NCBI GenBank assembly: GCA_020431405.1
Contig: JAGQIK010000036.1
Location: 1-63,731 of the forward strand
Direction: 5' to 3'
Length of the DNA: 63,731 nt
Origin: Myxococcales bacterium
GTDB taxonomy: Bacteria; Myxococcota_A; Polyangia; GCA-2747355
This document shows positions 51,032 through 59,295 of this stretch, one piece after another. Every line of letters starts with the position of its first letter. The stretch's first letter is position 1. The notes beneath the pieces are model-generated. The model was not told the origin of the DNA. It saw nothing but the letters and a program-made list of their open reading frames with translations, and did not search any database. The position numbers were made by a program, and so were the translations under genes.

Positions 51032-52123
51032 ATGATTCGTTCCGTCATCGCCTCCGCCCTGGCGCTGCTCGTCGTCGCCCCCGGCTGCAGCAAGAAAGAC
51101 GACGTGCCCGAGCACGTCAAACAGCAGCGCGAGGCCGAGAAGCGTCGCAAGGCGGCAGCCGCCGCGCGCAAGTCGAAGACCAACCCCACCGGCGCCACCT
51201 CGGTGCGCGCGCCGCGCGCGGCGCCAGGCCACCCCGGCCACGACGACAGCCCCGGCGCGGGCAGCGGCTCGGGCGACAAGACGGCGGTGGCCAAAAAGTA
51301 CGACGACCGGCTGTGGCCCAAGCGCGTGCGCGCGGCATTTCAGCTCGCCTGGAAGGCCTCGCCCGCCATGACGCCGCGCGCCACGCGCCTGCTGGCGATG
51401 CAAGGGCTGGAGGCGACCAAGGCGCTGCGCGCGCTGATCGAGTCGCCCTTCGCCGCGAAGCACAAACGCGCGGCGGCGGCGTTTCTGCTGGCGCGGCTGC
51501 ACATGTTTCGCCCCGCCGATCTGGCCAGCATGGCGCGCGAGCACATCCATCAGGCGCTGCAGCGCGAGTGCCTGCGGCTGCTGACGCGCATCCGCAACCC
51601 CGACGTCGACAAGCTGGTGCAAGGCGTCGTCGAGCACGAGCCGCTCTTCAAGCCGTTCGTCGCCATGGCGCGAAAGGTGCACAAGACGCACGAGTGGAAG
51701 CTCACCATCGACGACATCAACCGGCTCGACAACATCCTGCAGGGCCGGCGACCCGACGAGCTTCGCAAGGAGCTCGGCGCCATCGAAGGCAAGGCGGCCA
51801 AGCGCATGCGCGAGCCGCTGCTCGAGATGCTGCGCTCGCCTGTCACGCGCAAGCAGGTCTACATGATGGTCGGCGCGCGGCTGCTCGAGCTAGCCGACGG
51901 CGATCCGAAGCAGCAGCGCATCTACGTCGAGCCGGGCTATCCGCGCGTGCTGCGCCTCGGCGCCGCGCAGCTGCTGCTCAAGGCCAAGCGCAAGTCCGAC
52001 CTGGCGTACCTCAACAAGATCGCCTCCAACCCCAAAGACCCGCTCAGCGTGCCGCTGCGCATGCTGATGGTGCGCGCGCGCGGCCCCAAGCCCAAGCGGC
52101 AGGCGGCGGCGAAGGGCAAGTAG
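51032..52123 (+). CDS. Helical lipoprotein, HEAT-repeat-like
   Basis: ATG 51032 gives a lipoprotein signal ending VVAPGC. The 363-residue protein has a charged linker rich in Lys, Ala, Gly and Ser, then about 270 residues predicted as helices by pattern (RVRAAFQLAWKASP, ALRALIESPFAAKHKRAAAAFLLARL, REHIHQALQRECLRLL, KLVQGVVEHEPLFKPFVAMARK), which resemble HEAT or armadillo repeats. It follows the NYN gene by four bases, though it is exported and the NYN protein is not. Function unknown, perhaps a scaffold. It converges on the nucleotidyltransferase gene across a heptamer repeat. Confidence 0.65.
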   Translation: MIRSVIASALALLVVAPGCSKKDDVPEHVKQQREAEKRRKAAAAARKSKTNPTGATSVRAPRAAPGHPGHDDSPGAGSGSGDKTAVAKKYDDRLWPKRVRAAFQLAWKASPAMTPRATRLLAMQGLEATKALRALIESPFAAKHKRAAAAFLLARLHMFRPADLASMAREHIHQALQRECLRLLTRIRNPDVDKLVQGVVEHEPLFKPFVAMARKVHKTHEWKLTIDDINRLDNILQGRRPDELRKELGAIEGKAAKRMREPLLEMLRSPVTRKQVYMMVGARLLELADGDPKQQRIYVEPGYPRVLRLGAAQLLLKAKRKSDLAYLNKIASNPKDPLSVPLRMLMVRARGPKPKRQAAAKGK

Positions 52124-52125
52124 CG

Positions 52126-52160
52126 GGTCAGCGGTCAGCGGTCAGCGGTCAGCGATCAGC
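52126..52160. repeat. Five tandem GGTCAGC heptamers
   Basis: Four perfect GGTCAGC units and a fifth with one change (GATCAGC) lie between the convergent genes and run into the last codons of the nucleotidyltransferase gene, whose TGA stop (52149-52151) is inside the repeat. Expansion would add untranslated sequence or alter the extreme C-terminus. Confidence 0.85.
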
Positions 52161-54200
52161 GACTTGCGCGCGGCGCGCGGCGCGCAGCCAGGCGTCGAGG
52201 GCACCGGGGGCGGCCGGCTCGTCGGGCAGCGTCGAGCGCTCGTAGGCGCGCTCGAGCCACGCTTCGAGCTCGCTGAAGCGCGCCACGTGCGGCGCGTCCG
52301 CGGCGGCGTCGATGCGCGATAGCTCCGCCTCGGCCTTGCGCTCGAGCAGCGCGCGCACGTCGGGCAGCGCGTAGCGATCGAGCAGCGGCACGATATCGCC
52401 GCACAGCTCGCCGTGCTCGAGCAGGTTGATGCCCGTCAGCGCCACGCGATACACGTAGAGCAGCGTCTTGAGCTTGCCGCGCTCGTCGCCGAGGTAGCGC
52501 TTGACCATCGCGGTGAAGAAGCCGCGGTAGTGCCGATAGAAACGGCGCGAGAGGTTGAGCTTGGCCGCCACGCGCAACGACTCGAGGCGCGCGTCGACAC
52601 GTGACGGGCAGACGAGATACGGCGAGAGGATGCGCTCGAGCACGTTGCCGTCGCCGCGCAGCAGTCGCTCGAGCGCGAAGCGCGCCTCGTGCGAGGTGAA
52701 GTCGATCTCCACCGTCTCGCCCGCGTGCTCGACGTCGCCGAGAAAGCTCAGCGTCGGATCCGGCGTATCGAGCCCCAGCAGCGCGTCGGCGGAGAGCAAG
52801 TGAATCGCCTTCAAGTCGACGTCGCTGTCGCGCGAGGGGAAGCCATAGCTGTGGCTGCCGACGACGCTGGCGACGACGAAGTCGAGCGCACCATAGCGCG
52901 CGAGGAACGCCTCGAGCAGCGCCTCGGGCAGCGCGAAGCGGCGCTCGGCCGCGAGCGGGGCGGGCGTCGGCGATGGCGACAACGGCAGCGGCGGCGAGGC
53001 CACGCTGACCTGCGCGAGGTGCTCGCGCGCGGCGTGCTCGCGACAGCGCAGCAGGAACGCGTCGGCCGCCTCGTAGTCGGGCTCGCGCGGCAGCGTCGTG
53101 CGCGCGAAGGCCGCCTCGAGCGCGACCGACAGCTCGTCTGCGCGCGCCAGCACGCGCTCGAGCGGCCACTCGCCGGCCTTGACCGCGAGCAGCTCGTCGC
53201 GCGCGTCGCCCTCGACCACGATCAGCGGCGTGCCGTGCTCGAGCAGCTGGATGCCCGAGCGCAGCAGGCGCAGCAGGTTGTAGGCGTTCTTCCAGCGCGG
53301 CGGCCCCTCGAGCGCCGCCAGCAGCTCCTCGTCGGCGCCCGCCTCGCCGACCCGCGCCACCAGCACCTCGAAGCCGCGCTCGGCGATCAATCCTCGATCG
53401 AAGAGCGAGTTGTATAGATCGCGGATCGCCTCGCGCGCCGCCGCGTCGTCGGCGCACACGCCGCGCGCCGTGACCTCGCGCGCCGCGCCGCTCAGATCGA
53501 GCGCGCCCTCGGCGCGCTGCTCGGACAGCAGCTCGAGGATCGCGCGTTGCACCGAGCGCCGCTTCTCGGCGCCGCGCATCTTGCGAAACTGGCTGATCGC
53601 GTAGCGCCCGAAGGTGCCGAAGACGTTCTGCGAGATGAACATCTCGCGCCGCGCGAGCAGCGCCTCGCCGAGCGCGTCGCAGACGACCACGTGTGGCGAC
53701 CACAAGAGCTCGAGCGTGCCCGCGTCGCCGCGCAGCCCCTGGTAGACCAGCTTCTGCACCTCCCAGTACTGCTCGTCGCGCGCCGGGTGACGGATCTCGT
53801 CGGGCGGCTCGAACAGCCCCGCGCGCGCGGCGAAGGGCAGAAGGAACGCGCCGCGCACGTCGCGGTCGCTGTCGGGCCCTGAAAGCCCCCACGCCGACGA
53901 TCCCACCACGGCCGAGAAGAACACGCGCGACGAGAGCGTCTCGTAGTCGTGCTGGCGCTCGGCGAGCGCCGGCAGCTGATCGTGCTTCTGCAGCGCCAGC
54001 TGGTCGCGCTGGCACGAGACGCGGCGCCCCGCCGGCGTGCGCACCACGTAGCGTTCGTAGGCCACCTCCACCACCACACCAACCGTCGCCGCCTTGCACA
54101 GCGTGCCGTCCTCGGCGCGCAGGTCGACGCGCAAAACCACGCGCGTGCCCTTGGGCAGCGTGATGCGCGCTTCGTCGATGTGAAAACGGCGCGACTTCAT
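52149..54200 (-). CDS. Fused double RlaP/YcgL-type nucleotidyltransferase
   Basis: The 683-residue protein has an SH3/KOW-like N-terminal segment (about 10-70, RVVLRVDLRAEDGTLCKAATVGVVVE), then two nucleotidyltransferase domains. The first (about 95-340) has VVGSSAWGLSGPDSDRDVRG; the second (about 435-670) has VVGSHSYGFPSRDSDVDLKA. Each shows the polymerase-beta-fold pattern GSx...DSDxD of the COG3541/PF10127 RlaP family, which is linked to RNA ligases in proposed RNA-repair operons. Both acidic pairs are intact, so both sites may be active. A proline-rich linker (SPSPTPAP) joins them. ATG 54200 is only 15 bases from the divergent lipoprotein start. Confidence 0.82.
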   Translation of the reverse strand: MKSRRFHIDEARITLPKGTRVVLRVDLRAEDGTLCKAATVGVVVEVAYERYVVRTPAGRRVSCQRDQLALQKHDQLPALAERQHDYETLSSRVFFSAVVGSSAWGLSGPDSDRDVRGAFLLPFAARAGLFEPPDEIRHPARDEQYWEVQKLVYQGLRGDAGTLELLWSPHVVVCDALGEALLARREMFISQNVFGTFGRYAISQFRKMRGAEKRRSVQRAILELLSEQRAEGALDLSGAAREVTARGVCADDAAAREAIRDLYNSLFDRGLIAERGFEVLVARVGEAGADEELLAALEGPPRWKNAYNLLRLLRSGIQLLEHGTPLIVVEGDARDELLAVKAGEWPLERVLARADELSVALEAAFARTTLPREPDYEAADAFLLRCREHAAREHLAQVSVASPPLPLSPSPTPAPLAAERRFALPEALLEAFLARYGALDFVVASVVGSHSYGFPSRDSDVDLKAIHLLSADALLGLDTPDPTLSFLGDVEHAGETVEIDFTSHEARFALERLLRGDGNVLERILSPYLVCPSRVDARLESLRVAAKLNLSRRFYRHYRGFFTAMVKRYLGDERGKLKTLLYVYRVALTGINLLEHGELCGDIVPLLDRYALPDVRALLERKAEAELSRIDAAADAPHVARFSELEAWLERAYERSTLPDEPAAPGALDAWLRAARRAQVADR

Positions 54201-54201
54201 C

Positions 54202-54210
54202 GTAGGCTAC
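54202..54210. promoter_or_regulatory. Palindromic -10-like element in a 15-base divergent gap
   Basis: GTAGGCTAC is a dyad (GTAG/CTAC). It reads TAGGCT on the plus strand, seven bases before ATG 54216, and TAGCCT on the minus strand, three bases before ATG 54200. With only 15 bases between start codons, promoters must lie here or inside the coding regions. Confidence 0.4.
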
Positions 54211-54215
54211 CCGCT

Positions 54216-55079
54216 ATGGCGAGCAGGATCATCGGGGCGGCGCTGGCGCTGGTCGTCATCGTCACGGTGGGTTGTGATGGCCGGCAGGTTAGCGCGGAGG
54301 ACGGCGCGATCAAGGACTCGTCGGGCAAGGACTCGTCGGGCAAGGACTCGTCCGTCAAGGACTCCGCGGGCGACGGCACGCCGCGCGACGCACCGGCGGC
54401 CGACCTCGTGCAAGACACGACGCCGGCCGACGCGCAGCGCGACGCGCCTCCAAGCGATCTGCTCGCCACCGACGGCCCACCCGGCCCCTGCGGCTGCAAG
54501 CCCGGCGAGGTGTGGATCAAGAGCAGCTGCGCACCGACGCTCGAGCTCGGCTGCGCACCGCGCTGCAGCGGCAGCTGCACCAAGAGCGGCTACACCTGCG
54601 ACCAATGCGGCGCGCAGCCCGACTGCACGCAGCCCTCGGCGTCGATCTGCGCGCCGGCGTGCGTGCCCAGCCAGACCAGCCCCAGCACGCCGCTGCCCGA
54701 TCCGCTGCGCATCTCGCCGGTCAGCGGCCCCGCCGGCCAGCAAAATCAGATCGCCATCGAAGGCGCGCCGTTTTACATCGGCGCGCTGTTCTATCTGATC
54801 CGCGTCAACGGCGGCAGCGGCACGATGGACATCCCGGCGTCCAAGCCCTGCACCACCGTCCTGCGCTTCACGCCGCCGAGCCCCGGCGTCTACACCATCG
54901 AGGTCTCGCAGTACGGCGGCGGCACACCGTGGGTGCTGGCCGGCTTCTTCACGGCCACCGCCGGCGCGTCGCCAACTGGCGACGTGCAGCCGGGCTTTGC
55001 TTGCGGCCCTTCCGACACGTGTCACAGCGGCCCCGGCAAGACCTGCAGCTGCCAGGCCGGTCGCTGTCGTTGCCAGTAG
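54216..55079 (+). CDS. Cys-rich lipoprotein with KDSSG repeats and TIG-like domain
   Basis: The 287-residue protein has lipobox VTVGC. The linker contains four KDSSG-type repeats. Then come an Asp/Pro/Ala-rich segment and a Cys cluster (CGCKPGEVWIKSSC, CAPRCSGSCTKSGYTCDQCGAQPDC). A TIG/IPT-like sandwich (about 160-265: LRISPVSGPAGQQNQIAIEGAPF, FTPPSPGVYTIEVSQYGGG) follows, with a last Cys cluster (CGPSDTCHSGPGKTCSCQAGRCRC). This matches a surface adhesion or binding protein. No enzyme motif is seen. Its start is 15 bases from the divergent nucleotidyltransferase. Confidence 0.72.
   Translation: MASRIIGAALALVVIVTVGCDGRQVSAEDGAIKDSSGKDSSGKDSSVKDSAGDGTPRDAPAADLVQDTTPADAQRDAPPSDLLATDGPPGPCGCKPGEVWIKSSCAPTLELGCAPRCSGSCTKSGYTCDQCGAQPDCTQPSASICAPACVPSQTSPSTPLPDPLRISPVSGPAGQQNQIAIEGAPFYIGALFYLIRVNGGSGTMDIPASKPCTTVLRFTPPSPGVYTIEVSQYGGGTPWVLAGFFTATAGASPTGDVQPGFACGPSDTCHSGPGKTCSCQAGRCRCQ
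54312..54371. repeat. Four tandem 15-base units encoding KDSSG
   Basis: AAGGACTCGTCGGGC occurs twice exactly (54312-54341), then with changes (54342-54356 and 54357-54371). The repeat lengthens the lipoprotein linker in frame and could vary between strains. Confidence 0.8.
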
Positions 55080-55107
55080 GCGCGGTAGGGCGCGCTCGCT
55101 CAGCGCG

Positions 55108-55533
55108 CTAAGACTTGTCGAGCATCGCGCGGCCGATGTGCGCCAGCAGCTTGCCCGCCAGCTGGCCAGCAGGACCGGGCGTCTCGACGACGAGGTTGTT
55201 GTAGACGAAGTTGGCCAGCGCCGGCTCGGCCTCGGAGAAGCGCTCGAGCGTCGGCGTCGCGTTGGCCGCGGCGTCGAGGTCGACGAAGCTGACCGGCAGC
55301 GGCGAAGCGCCGGTCGCCAGCTCGAGCCCCTGCGCCATGATCGCCGCGTGAAACAGCACCTGCACGATCAACTCGACGCCAAGCTCGCTCTTGTGCGCGA
55401 CCACGTACTGCATCAGGTTCGGCTGCACAGCGATCAGCTCGTCGACGCGCCGTCCGATGTAGTCGGCGTCGACCATCTTCTGCGAGACCTCGGTGACAAC
55501 CTTTTCTAGCGTCTGTTCCGGTACGCGAGCCAT
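55108..55533 (-). CDS. Hypothetical helical protein, 141 residues
   Basis: ATG 55533 starts MARVPEQTLEKVVTEVSQKM. The protein is mostly helical by pattern (DELIAVQPNLMQYVVAHKSELGVELIVQVLFHAAIMAQGLE) with no signal peptide, no membrane helix and no Cys. I do not recognise the family. A conserved-looking block VDLDAAANATPTLERFSEAEPALANFVYNNL precedes the end. It lies between two lipoprotein genes and is convergent with the upstream one. The coding call rests on codon-like composition and a complete open frame. Confidence 0.55.
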   Translation of the reverse strand: MARVPEQTLEKVVTEVSQKMVDADYIGRRVDELIAVQPNLMQYVVAHKSELGVELIVQVLFHAAIMAQGLELATGASPLPVSFVDLDAAANATPTLERFSEAEPALANFVYNNLVVETPGPAGQLAGKLLAHIGRAMLDKS

Positions 55534-55595
55534 GGCCCCAGTGTGCCAGGACGGCCCCGCGTCGCCAAGGCGCGCCAGCCAAACCGGTCAGCGCT

Positions 55596-55721
55596 CTAAC
55601 CGGAGACGAAGACGGCGAGGCAGAGCATCGCCAGCGAGCTGACCAGCATGCCGACGACGATCATCAGCGGACCTCGAAAGCTCTCGACGGCGAAGCGGTT
55701 CTCGGCGTGTTTGTCAGTCAT
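55596..55721 (-). CDS. 41-residue single-pass membrane protein
   Basis: From ATG 55721 the frame encodes MTDKHAENRFAVESFRGPLM followed by a hydrophobic helix IVVGMLVSSLAMLCLAVFVSG, then TAG. The charged N-terminus plus one helix is typical of small bacterial membrane proteins. No strong ribosome site precedes it. It is divergent from the phosphatase gene at 55800. The helix and Arg/Lys-rich N-terminus make a real gene plausible but not certain. Confidence 0.5.
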   Translation of the reverse strand: MTDKHAENRFAVESFRGPLMIVVGMLVSSLAMLCLAVFVSG

Positions 55722-55799
55722 GCGCGATCTCGATACACGCGGCGTGCCAGCGTCGAAGCGCGCGACACCACAGGCGACGTGGGCCAAGATACACATCGC

Positions 55800-56828
55800 A
55801 TGAGCACCAGCAGACACAGCCGCGCCGCGCGCGCGCTCGCCACGCTCGTCATCTCGGCGCTGCTCGTCGGCTGCCCGGCCCTGCTGTTCGGTCCCCGCAG
55901 AGCGCGCCCCGAAGACTTCACCGGGCTCGCCGGCTGGCAGCCCGGCGTGCGCGCGCGCCCCGACGGCAGCGTGCGCTTCTTTGTCATCGGCGACTGGGGC
56001 CACGGCAACGCGGGCATGTATCGCGTCGCGCGTGCCGTCGCCGCGGTGGCGCCGCGCGCGGGCTTTGCCTTCGGCCTCACCGTCGGCGACAACTTCTATC
56101 CCATCGGCGTGCGCACCATCGGCGACGCGCGCTGGCGGCGCTACTACGAGGCGAGCTACGGCCGCGTGGGCCTGCCCGTCTTCCCCTCGCTCGGCAACCA
56201 CGACTGGTACAACGGCGAAGCGCGCGCGCAGTGGCGCTACGTCGGTCCTTCGCGCACCTGGCGCATGCCAGCACCGCGCTACACCTTCGTCATCGGCGAC
56301 GTTCGTTTCATCGCCATCGACACCACGCGCTGGGCCGCGCCGCAGGCACGCTGGTTGGCCAAGCTGCTGCTCGCCGTCAAGCAGCGCTGGGTCGTCGTCT
56401 ACGGCCACCACACGATCTACTCCTACGGCCTGCACGGCGACAACGAGCGGCTCATCACCGAGCTCGATCCGCTGCTGCGCGCGCGTGTCGACTTCTACAT
56501 CTGCGGCCACGATCACGACAAGCAGCTCATCGATCGCGGCACGCGGCCGATCTATGTCGTCAGCGGCGCCAGCGCCAGCACGCGACGCGTGGGCACGGGG
56601 CCGCACGCGCGCTTCACGCGCCGCTCGCTCGGCTTTGTCGGCGTGAGCATCAACGCGCAGCGCGCGCGGCTGCGCTTCTACGACATCGACGGCCGCGTCG
56701 AGCACGAGTCGCGCTTCGCACCACGGCCGCGACGGCTCGGCCAGCCGGCCACCTCGCAGCCGGCGGCCTCCTCGCAGCCGGCGGCCTCGCGCCCTAGCGC
56801 AACGGCTCGATCGCCGCGCGCTCGATGA
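55800..56828 (+). CDS. Purple acid phosphatase-like lipoprotein (TRAP/ACP5 type)
   Basis: The 342-residue protein has a lipoprotein signal ending LLVGC. The metallophosphoesterase motifs are GDWGHG (about 64), GDNFYPIG (about 96), GNHDWYNG (about 134), YGHHTIYS (about 201) and CGHDHDKQ (about 235). The GDNFY plus GNHDW form with Tyr after Asn is characteristic of animal tartrate-resistant purple acid phosphatases, which use a two-metal iron centre. The Cys-anchored enzyme would act outside the cytoplasm in phosphate scavenging or signalling. The tail has SQPAASSQPAASRP. Its 3' end overlaps the next gene on the other strand by 35 bases. Confidence 0.87.
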   Translation: MSTSRHSRAARALATLVISALLVGCPALLFGPRRARPEDFTGLAGWQPGVRARPDGSVRFFVIGDWGHGNAGMYRVARAVAAVAPRAGFAFGLTVGDNFYPIGVRTIGDARWRRYYEASYGRVGLPVFPSLGNHDWYNGEARAQWRYVGPSRTWRMPAPRYTFVIGDVRFIAIDTTRWAAPQARWLAKLLLAVKQRWVVVYGHHTIYSYGLHGDNERLITELDPLLRARVDFYICGHDHDKQLIDRGTRPIYVVSGASASTRRVGTGPHARFTRRSLGFVGVSINAQRARLRFYDIDGRVEHESRFAPRPRRLGQPATSQPAASSQPAASRPSATARSPRAR

Positions 56829-58221
56829 AGGCGCGCTGCGGAACGCTCGCCTCGCTGCCGCCCTTGTTGCAGAGCGGCTCGAGTCCCTTGCCAACCACCA
56901 CGCGCACGACCTGCACCGGTCGCACGGCCACGCGGCCATCGCTCGGGCGCGACGCTGCGTCGCCGCCCTCGACGAGCTCGAGCGGCGCACCGGCCGCGAT
57001 GGCGTCACAGGCGCGCCGCGCCCCGCCCGCCGTGGCGTAGAGCGGCACCGCGCGACGCACACGCCACAGCTTGGTCGTCGCCTGCAGGGCGCGATAGAAC
57101 GCGGCCACGTGCTCGCGCGCGCGCTTCTTGGCGTCCGCGCCGACTCGCGCGCGCGCCACCAGCGCGTCGAACAGCGCGCGCTTTGGCGCGACGAAGGCGA
57201 GCGCCCGCCGCGCCGCGTCGGCCCCGTGGCGGCGCAGGAAGTGAATCAGGTTGAGCACCGCCCAGCGCGACAGCGACGACTCGCCGCGAAGCACATGCGG
57301 CGAAGCGATCGCCGACAGCAGCTCCTCGTAGCTTCCTCCCGACAGCTCGGCGACGCCGCGCGGCACGCCGACGAGCGTCGAGATGTCGAAATCGAACGCC
57401 GACGGCAGCGCGGGCTGGCCCGGCGCGCGCGGTCCGACCAGCGCCACGTTGTGTAGATAGGCGCGCGGCGTATCACGGCGGATGTATCGGGCCAGCGGCT
57501 GCAGCGAGTAGACCTTCCAGTCGCCGTTGTTGATCAAGATCTGAAACAGGTGCAGCCGCGCCAGCATCACGTCATCCACCGACGACAGCTCACCGCCGCC
57601 CGAGAGGCGATAGCGCGCGAGGCCGCCGCCGGCGCGCGCGGCGAGATCGCGCACGTGCTCGACGAGCAAGGCCGGCTTGTGGGCGCGGCGTGGCTTCTGG
57701 TGGGCGCTGTCGACGTAGTCGATGCGCACGCGGCGAACGCGCAGCGTGGGCAGATCGAAGGCGGCGTGCAGCGCGAACGCCAGCCGCATGCCGCCGAGGT
57801 GATGCCCGTCGAGAAAGAGCGTCGACTTGTCGTTGCAGTGGCTGAGCACGATGTAGCTGCGCCGCGGCGCGCGCTCGTCGTCGGGCAGCGCCAAAAGCAG
57901 CTTCGGGTAGCTGCACGTCAGGCGCGAGAAGTTGCCGATGCGGCGCACGCGCAGCGGCGTGACGAGCTTGTCGCCCGCGCGAAGCTCGCCCAGCACGTCG
58001 ACGGCCGCGCTCGATACGTGCGCCGACGCGTCGAGCGTGCGATCGAAAGGCAGCGTCAGCTGCAGCCCGAGCGGCGCTACGGTCAGCTCGGCGCGCGCGT
58101 CGTCGAGCGGCGGCAGCTGCTTGGCCGCGCGTGCACGGACCTCGGCAGAGAAGCGGAACGTCTGGCCACAGCTCGCCGCGCCGCACAGCGCCGCCACGGC
58201 GGCAGCGGCGGCGGCGATCAA
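56794..58221 (-). CDS. Lipoprotein, CotH- or kinase-like fold suspected
   Basis: The only in-frame start found is TTG 58221; it gives a lipoprotein signal ending GAASC but lacks a basic n-region, so the true start may be a non-standard codon upstream. The 475-residue product has HLFQILINNGDWKVYSLQP (about 230) and later HNVALVGP and AFDFDISTLVGVP (about 277). The pattern NNGDW...HN...FDFD resembles proteins related to CotH-type spore-coat kinases and to surface proteins with IGNTDWS motifs. A full catalytic set cannot be shown by eye. The Cys in GKGLEPLCNKGG is near the end. Confidence 0.55.
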   Translation of the reverse strand: MIAAAAAAVAALCGAASCGQTFRFSAEVRARAAKQLPPLDDARAELTVAPLGLQLTLPFDRTLDASAHVSSAAVDVLGELRAGDKLVTPLRVRRIGNFSRLTCSYPKLLLALPDDERAPRRSYIVLSHCNDKSTLFLDGHHLGGMRLAFALHAAFDLPTLRVRRVRIDYVDSAHQKPRRAHKPALLVEHVRDLAARAGGGLARYRLSGGGELSSVDDVMLARLHLFQILINNGDWKVYSLQPLARYIRRDTPRAYLHNVALVGPRAPGQPALPSAFDFDISTLVGVPRGVAELSGGSYEELLSAIASPHVLRGESSLSRWAVLNLIHFLRRHGADAARRALAFVAPKRALFDALVARARVGADAKKRAREHVAAFYRALQATTKLWRVRRAVPLYATAGGARRACDAIAAGAPLELVEGGDAASRPSDGRVAVRPVQVVRVVVGKGLEPLCNKGGSEASVPQRAFIERAAIEPLR

Positions 58222-58273
58222 GACCGAGCGTGTTGGAGGTGTGCGTCGCGCGGCGGTGATGCGCGCGAGGGTA

Positions 58274-58978
58274 TCAGGCGGCGGCGCGGTTGGCCTGCAT
58301 CTCGTCGACGATGCGGATCAGCTTCTGGCGCAGCTTGAACTTGCGGCTGTGCACGGTGTTGACGCTGATGCCGAGCTCGGCGGCGATATCGGCCGGGTTG
58401 CGCTCTTCGTGGTAGCAGTAGCTGACGAAGCGCTGCTCGTCGGGGCGAAGGCACGCCAGCGCGGCGCGCGCGATGTCGGCCAGCTCGCGCAGCTCGAGCT
58501 GCGTGTCGGGGCCGCGGCGCTCGACGAGCGTGCTCGCCACCTGCGGCGAGTCTTCGAGGTAGGCGTTGGCCGTGTACTTGACGCGCAGGTAGTCGATGAT
58601 CGTGTTGGTGGCGATGAGGCCGACCCAGCTGCTGACGCTGCAGCCGCGCGAGGGATCGTAGAGGCGCAGCTTGCGGCGGTCGTCGCGCAGCAGGGCGATC
58701 CACACCTCGGAGACGAGGTCGCCGAGGTCTTCGGTGGTCAGCGAGATGTTGTAGCGACGCAGCACCCGCACCACGCAGCCGGCGATGAAGCCGTCGTAAC
58801 GCGCGCAGAAGCTCTGCCAGGCGCTGTCGTCACCGCCGAGCGCAGCGCGCAGCAGCTGCTGCTCTTCCAGCCGGCGCGCGGCCGCGATCTGACGGGGCGA
58901 CTGCGATGCGCTCGTGCGGGCAGCAGAGGCGGCGGCGATCGGGGCGGCGGCGGCGGCGGTGCGGGTGGCGGCGGTCAT
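58274..58978 (-). CDS. RNA polymerase sigma factor, ECF-like (sigma70 family)
   Basis: The 234-residue protein has an Ala-rich N-terminus of about 30 residues, region 2 (about 45-130: RYDGFIAGCVVRVLRR, EDLGDLVSEVWIALLRDD, VSSWVGLIATNTIIDYLR) and region 4 (about 165-225: LACLRPDEQRFVSYCYHEERNPADIAAELGISVNTVHSRKFKLRQKL). Region 3 is absent, as in ECF factors. AAGGGAG precedes ATG 58978. No anti-sigma factor gene is adjacent. It is divergent from the AraC regulator across a 317-base gap, unusually AT-rich for this window. Confidence 0.85.
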   Translation of the reverse strand: MTAATRTAAAAAPIAAASAARTSASQSPRQIAAARRLEEQQLLRAALGGDDSAWQSFCARYDGFIAGCVVRVLRRYNISLTTEDLGDLVSEVWIALLRDDRRKLRLYDPSRGCSVSSWVGLIATNTIIDYLRVKYTANAYLEDSPQVASTLVERRGPDTQLELRELADIARAALACLRPDEQRFVSYCYHEERNPADIAAELGISVNTVHSRKFKLRQKLIRIVDEMQANRAAA

Positions 58979-59295
58979 GACATCTCCCTTGTCGGCGGTC
59001 GGTGTGTCGTGTCGCTGTCGACGTAAAGAGATGTAGTAAAGGGTGAGGCGGTGGCGTTGACGCGAGGCGCCACATCTGTTGACCGCTCACGCCAGAAGAC
59101 AATAACTGGTCAGACCAATTGCTGACCCCTCAGTTCTACCACATAAATACGGACACTTAACAAGTCGGTAGCAACGCCCGAGGGGACTCATTAGACTGAC
59201 GTGTCGGCGTCTGGCGGCTCGGGTCAAGGCATTGTCGCCATCGGTCAGGCGGCGGCCGCGGGCGCGCAGAAACTCAAGGAAAGAGCGAACAGGGA
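58979..59295. promoter_or_regulatory. AT-richer divergent regulatory region
   Basis: The 317-base gap between the sigma factor and AraC-type regulator is the most AT-rich stretch seen here (about 59095-59170). It has the perfect dyad TGGTCAGACCA at 59107-59117 and repeated TGACC near 59078 and 59122. TAGACT at 59192-59197 is a possible -10 for the rightward gene. It looks like a regulated divergent promoter region; no small gene is evident. Confidence 0.5.

Noticed and set aside
52126-52160. GGTCAGC heptamers as a CRISPR or att site
   Set aside because: Unit is seven bases with no spacers, and no cas, integrase or mobile gene is nearby; it is a simple tandem repeat.
58979-59295. tRNA or small RNA in the AT-richer gap
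   Set aside because: No cloverleaf, no TTCRANNC arm and no terminator could be found by eye.
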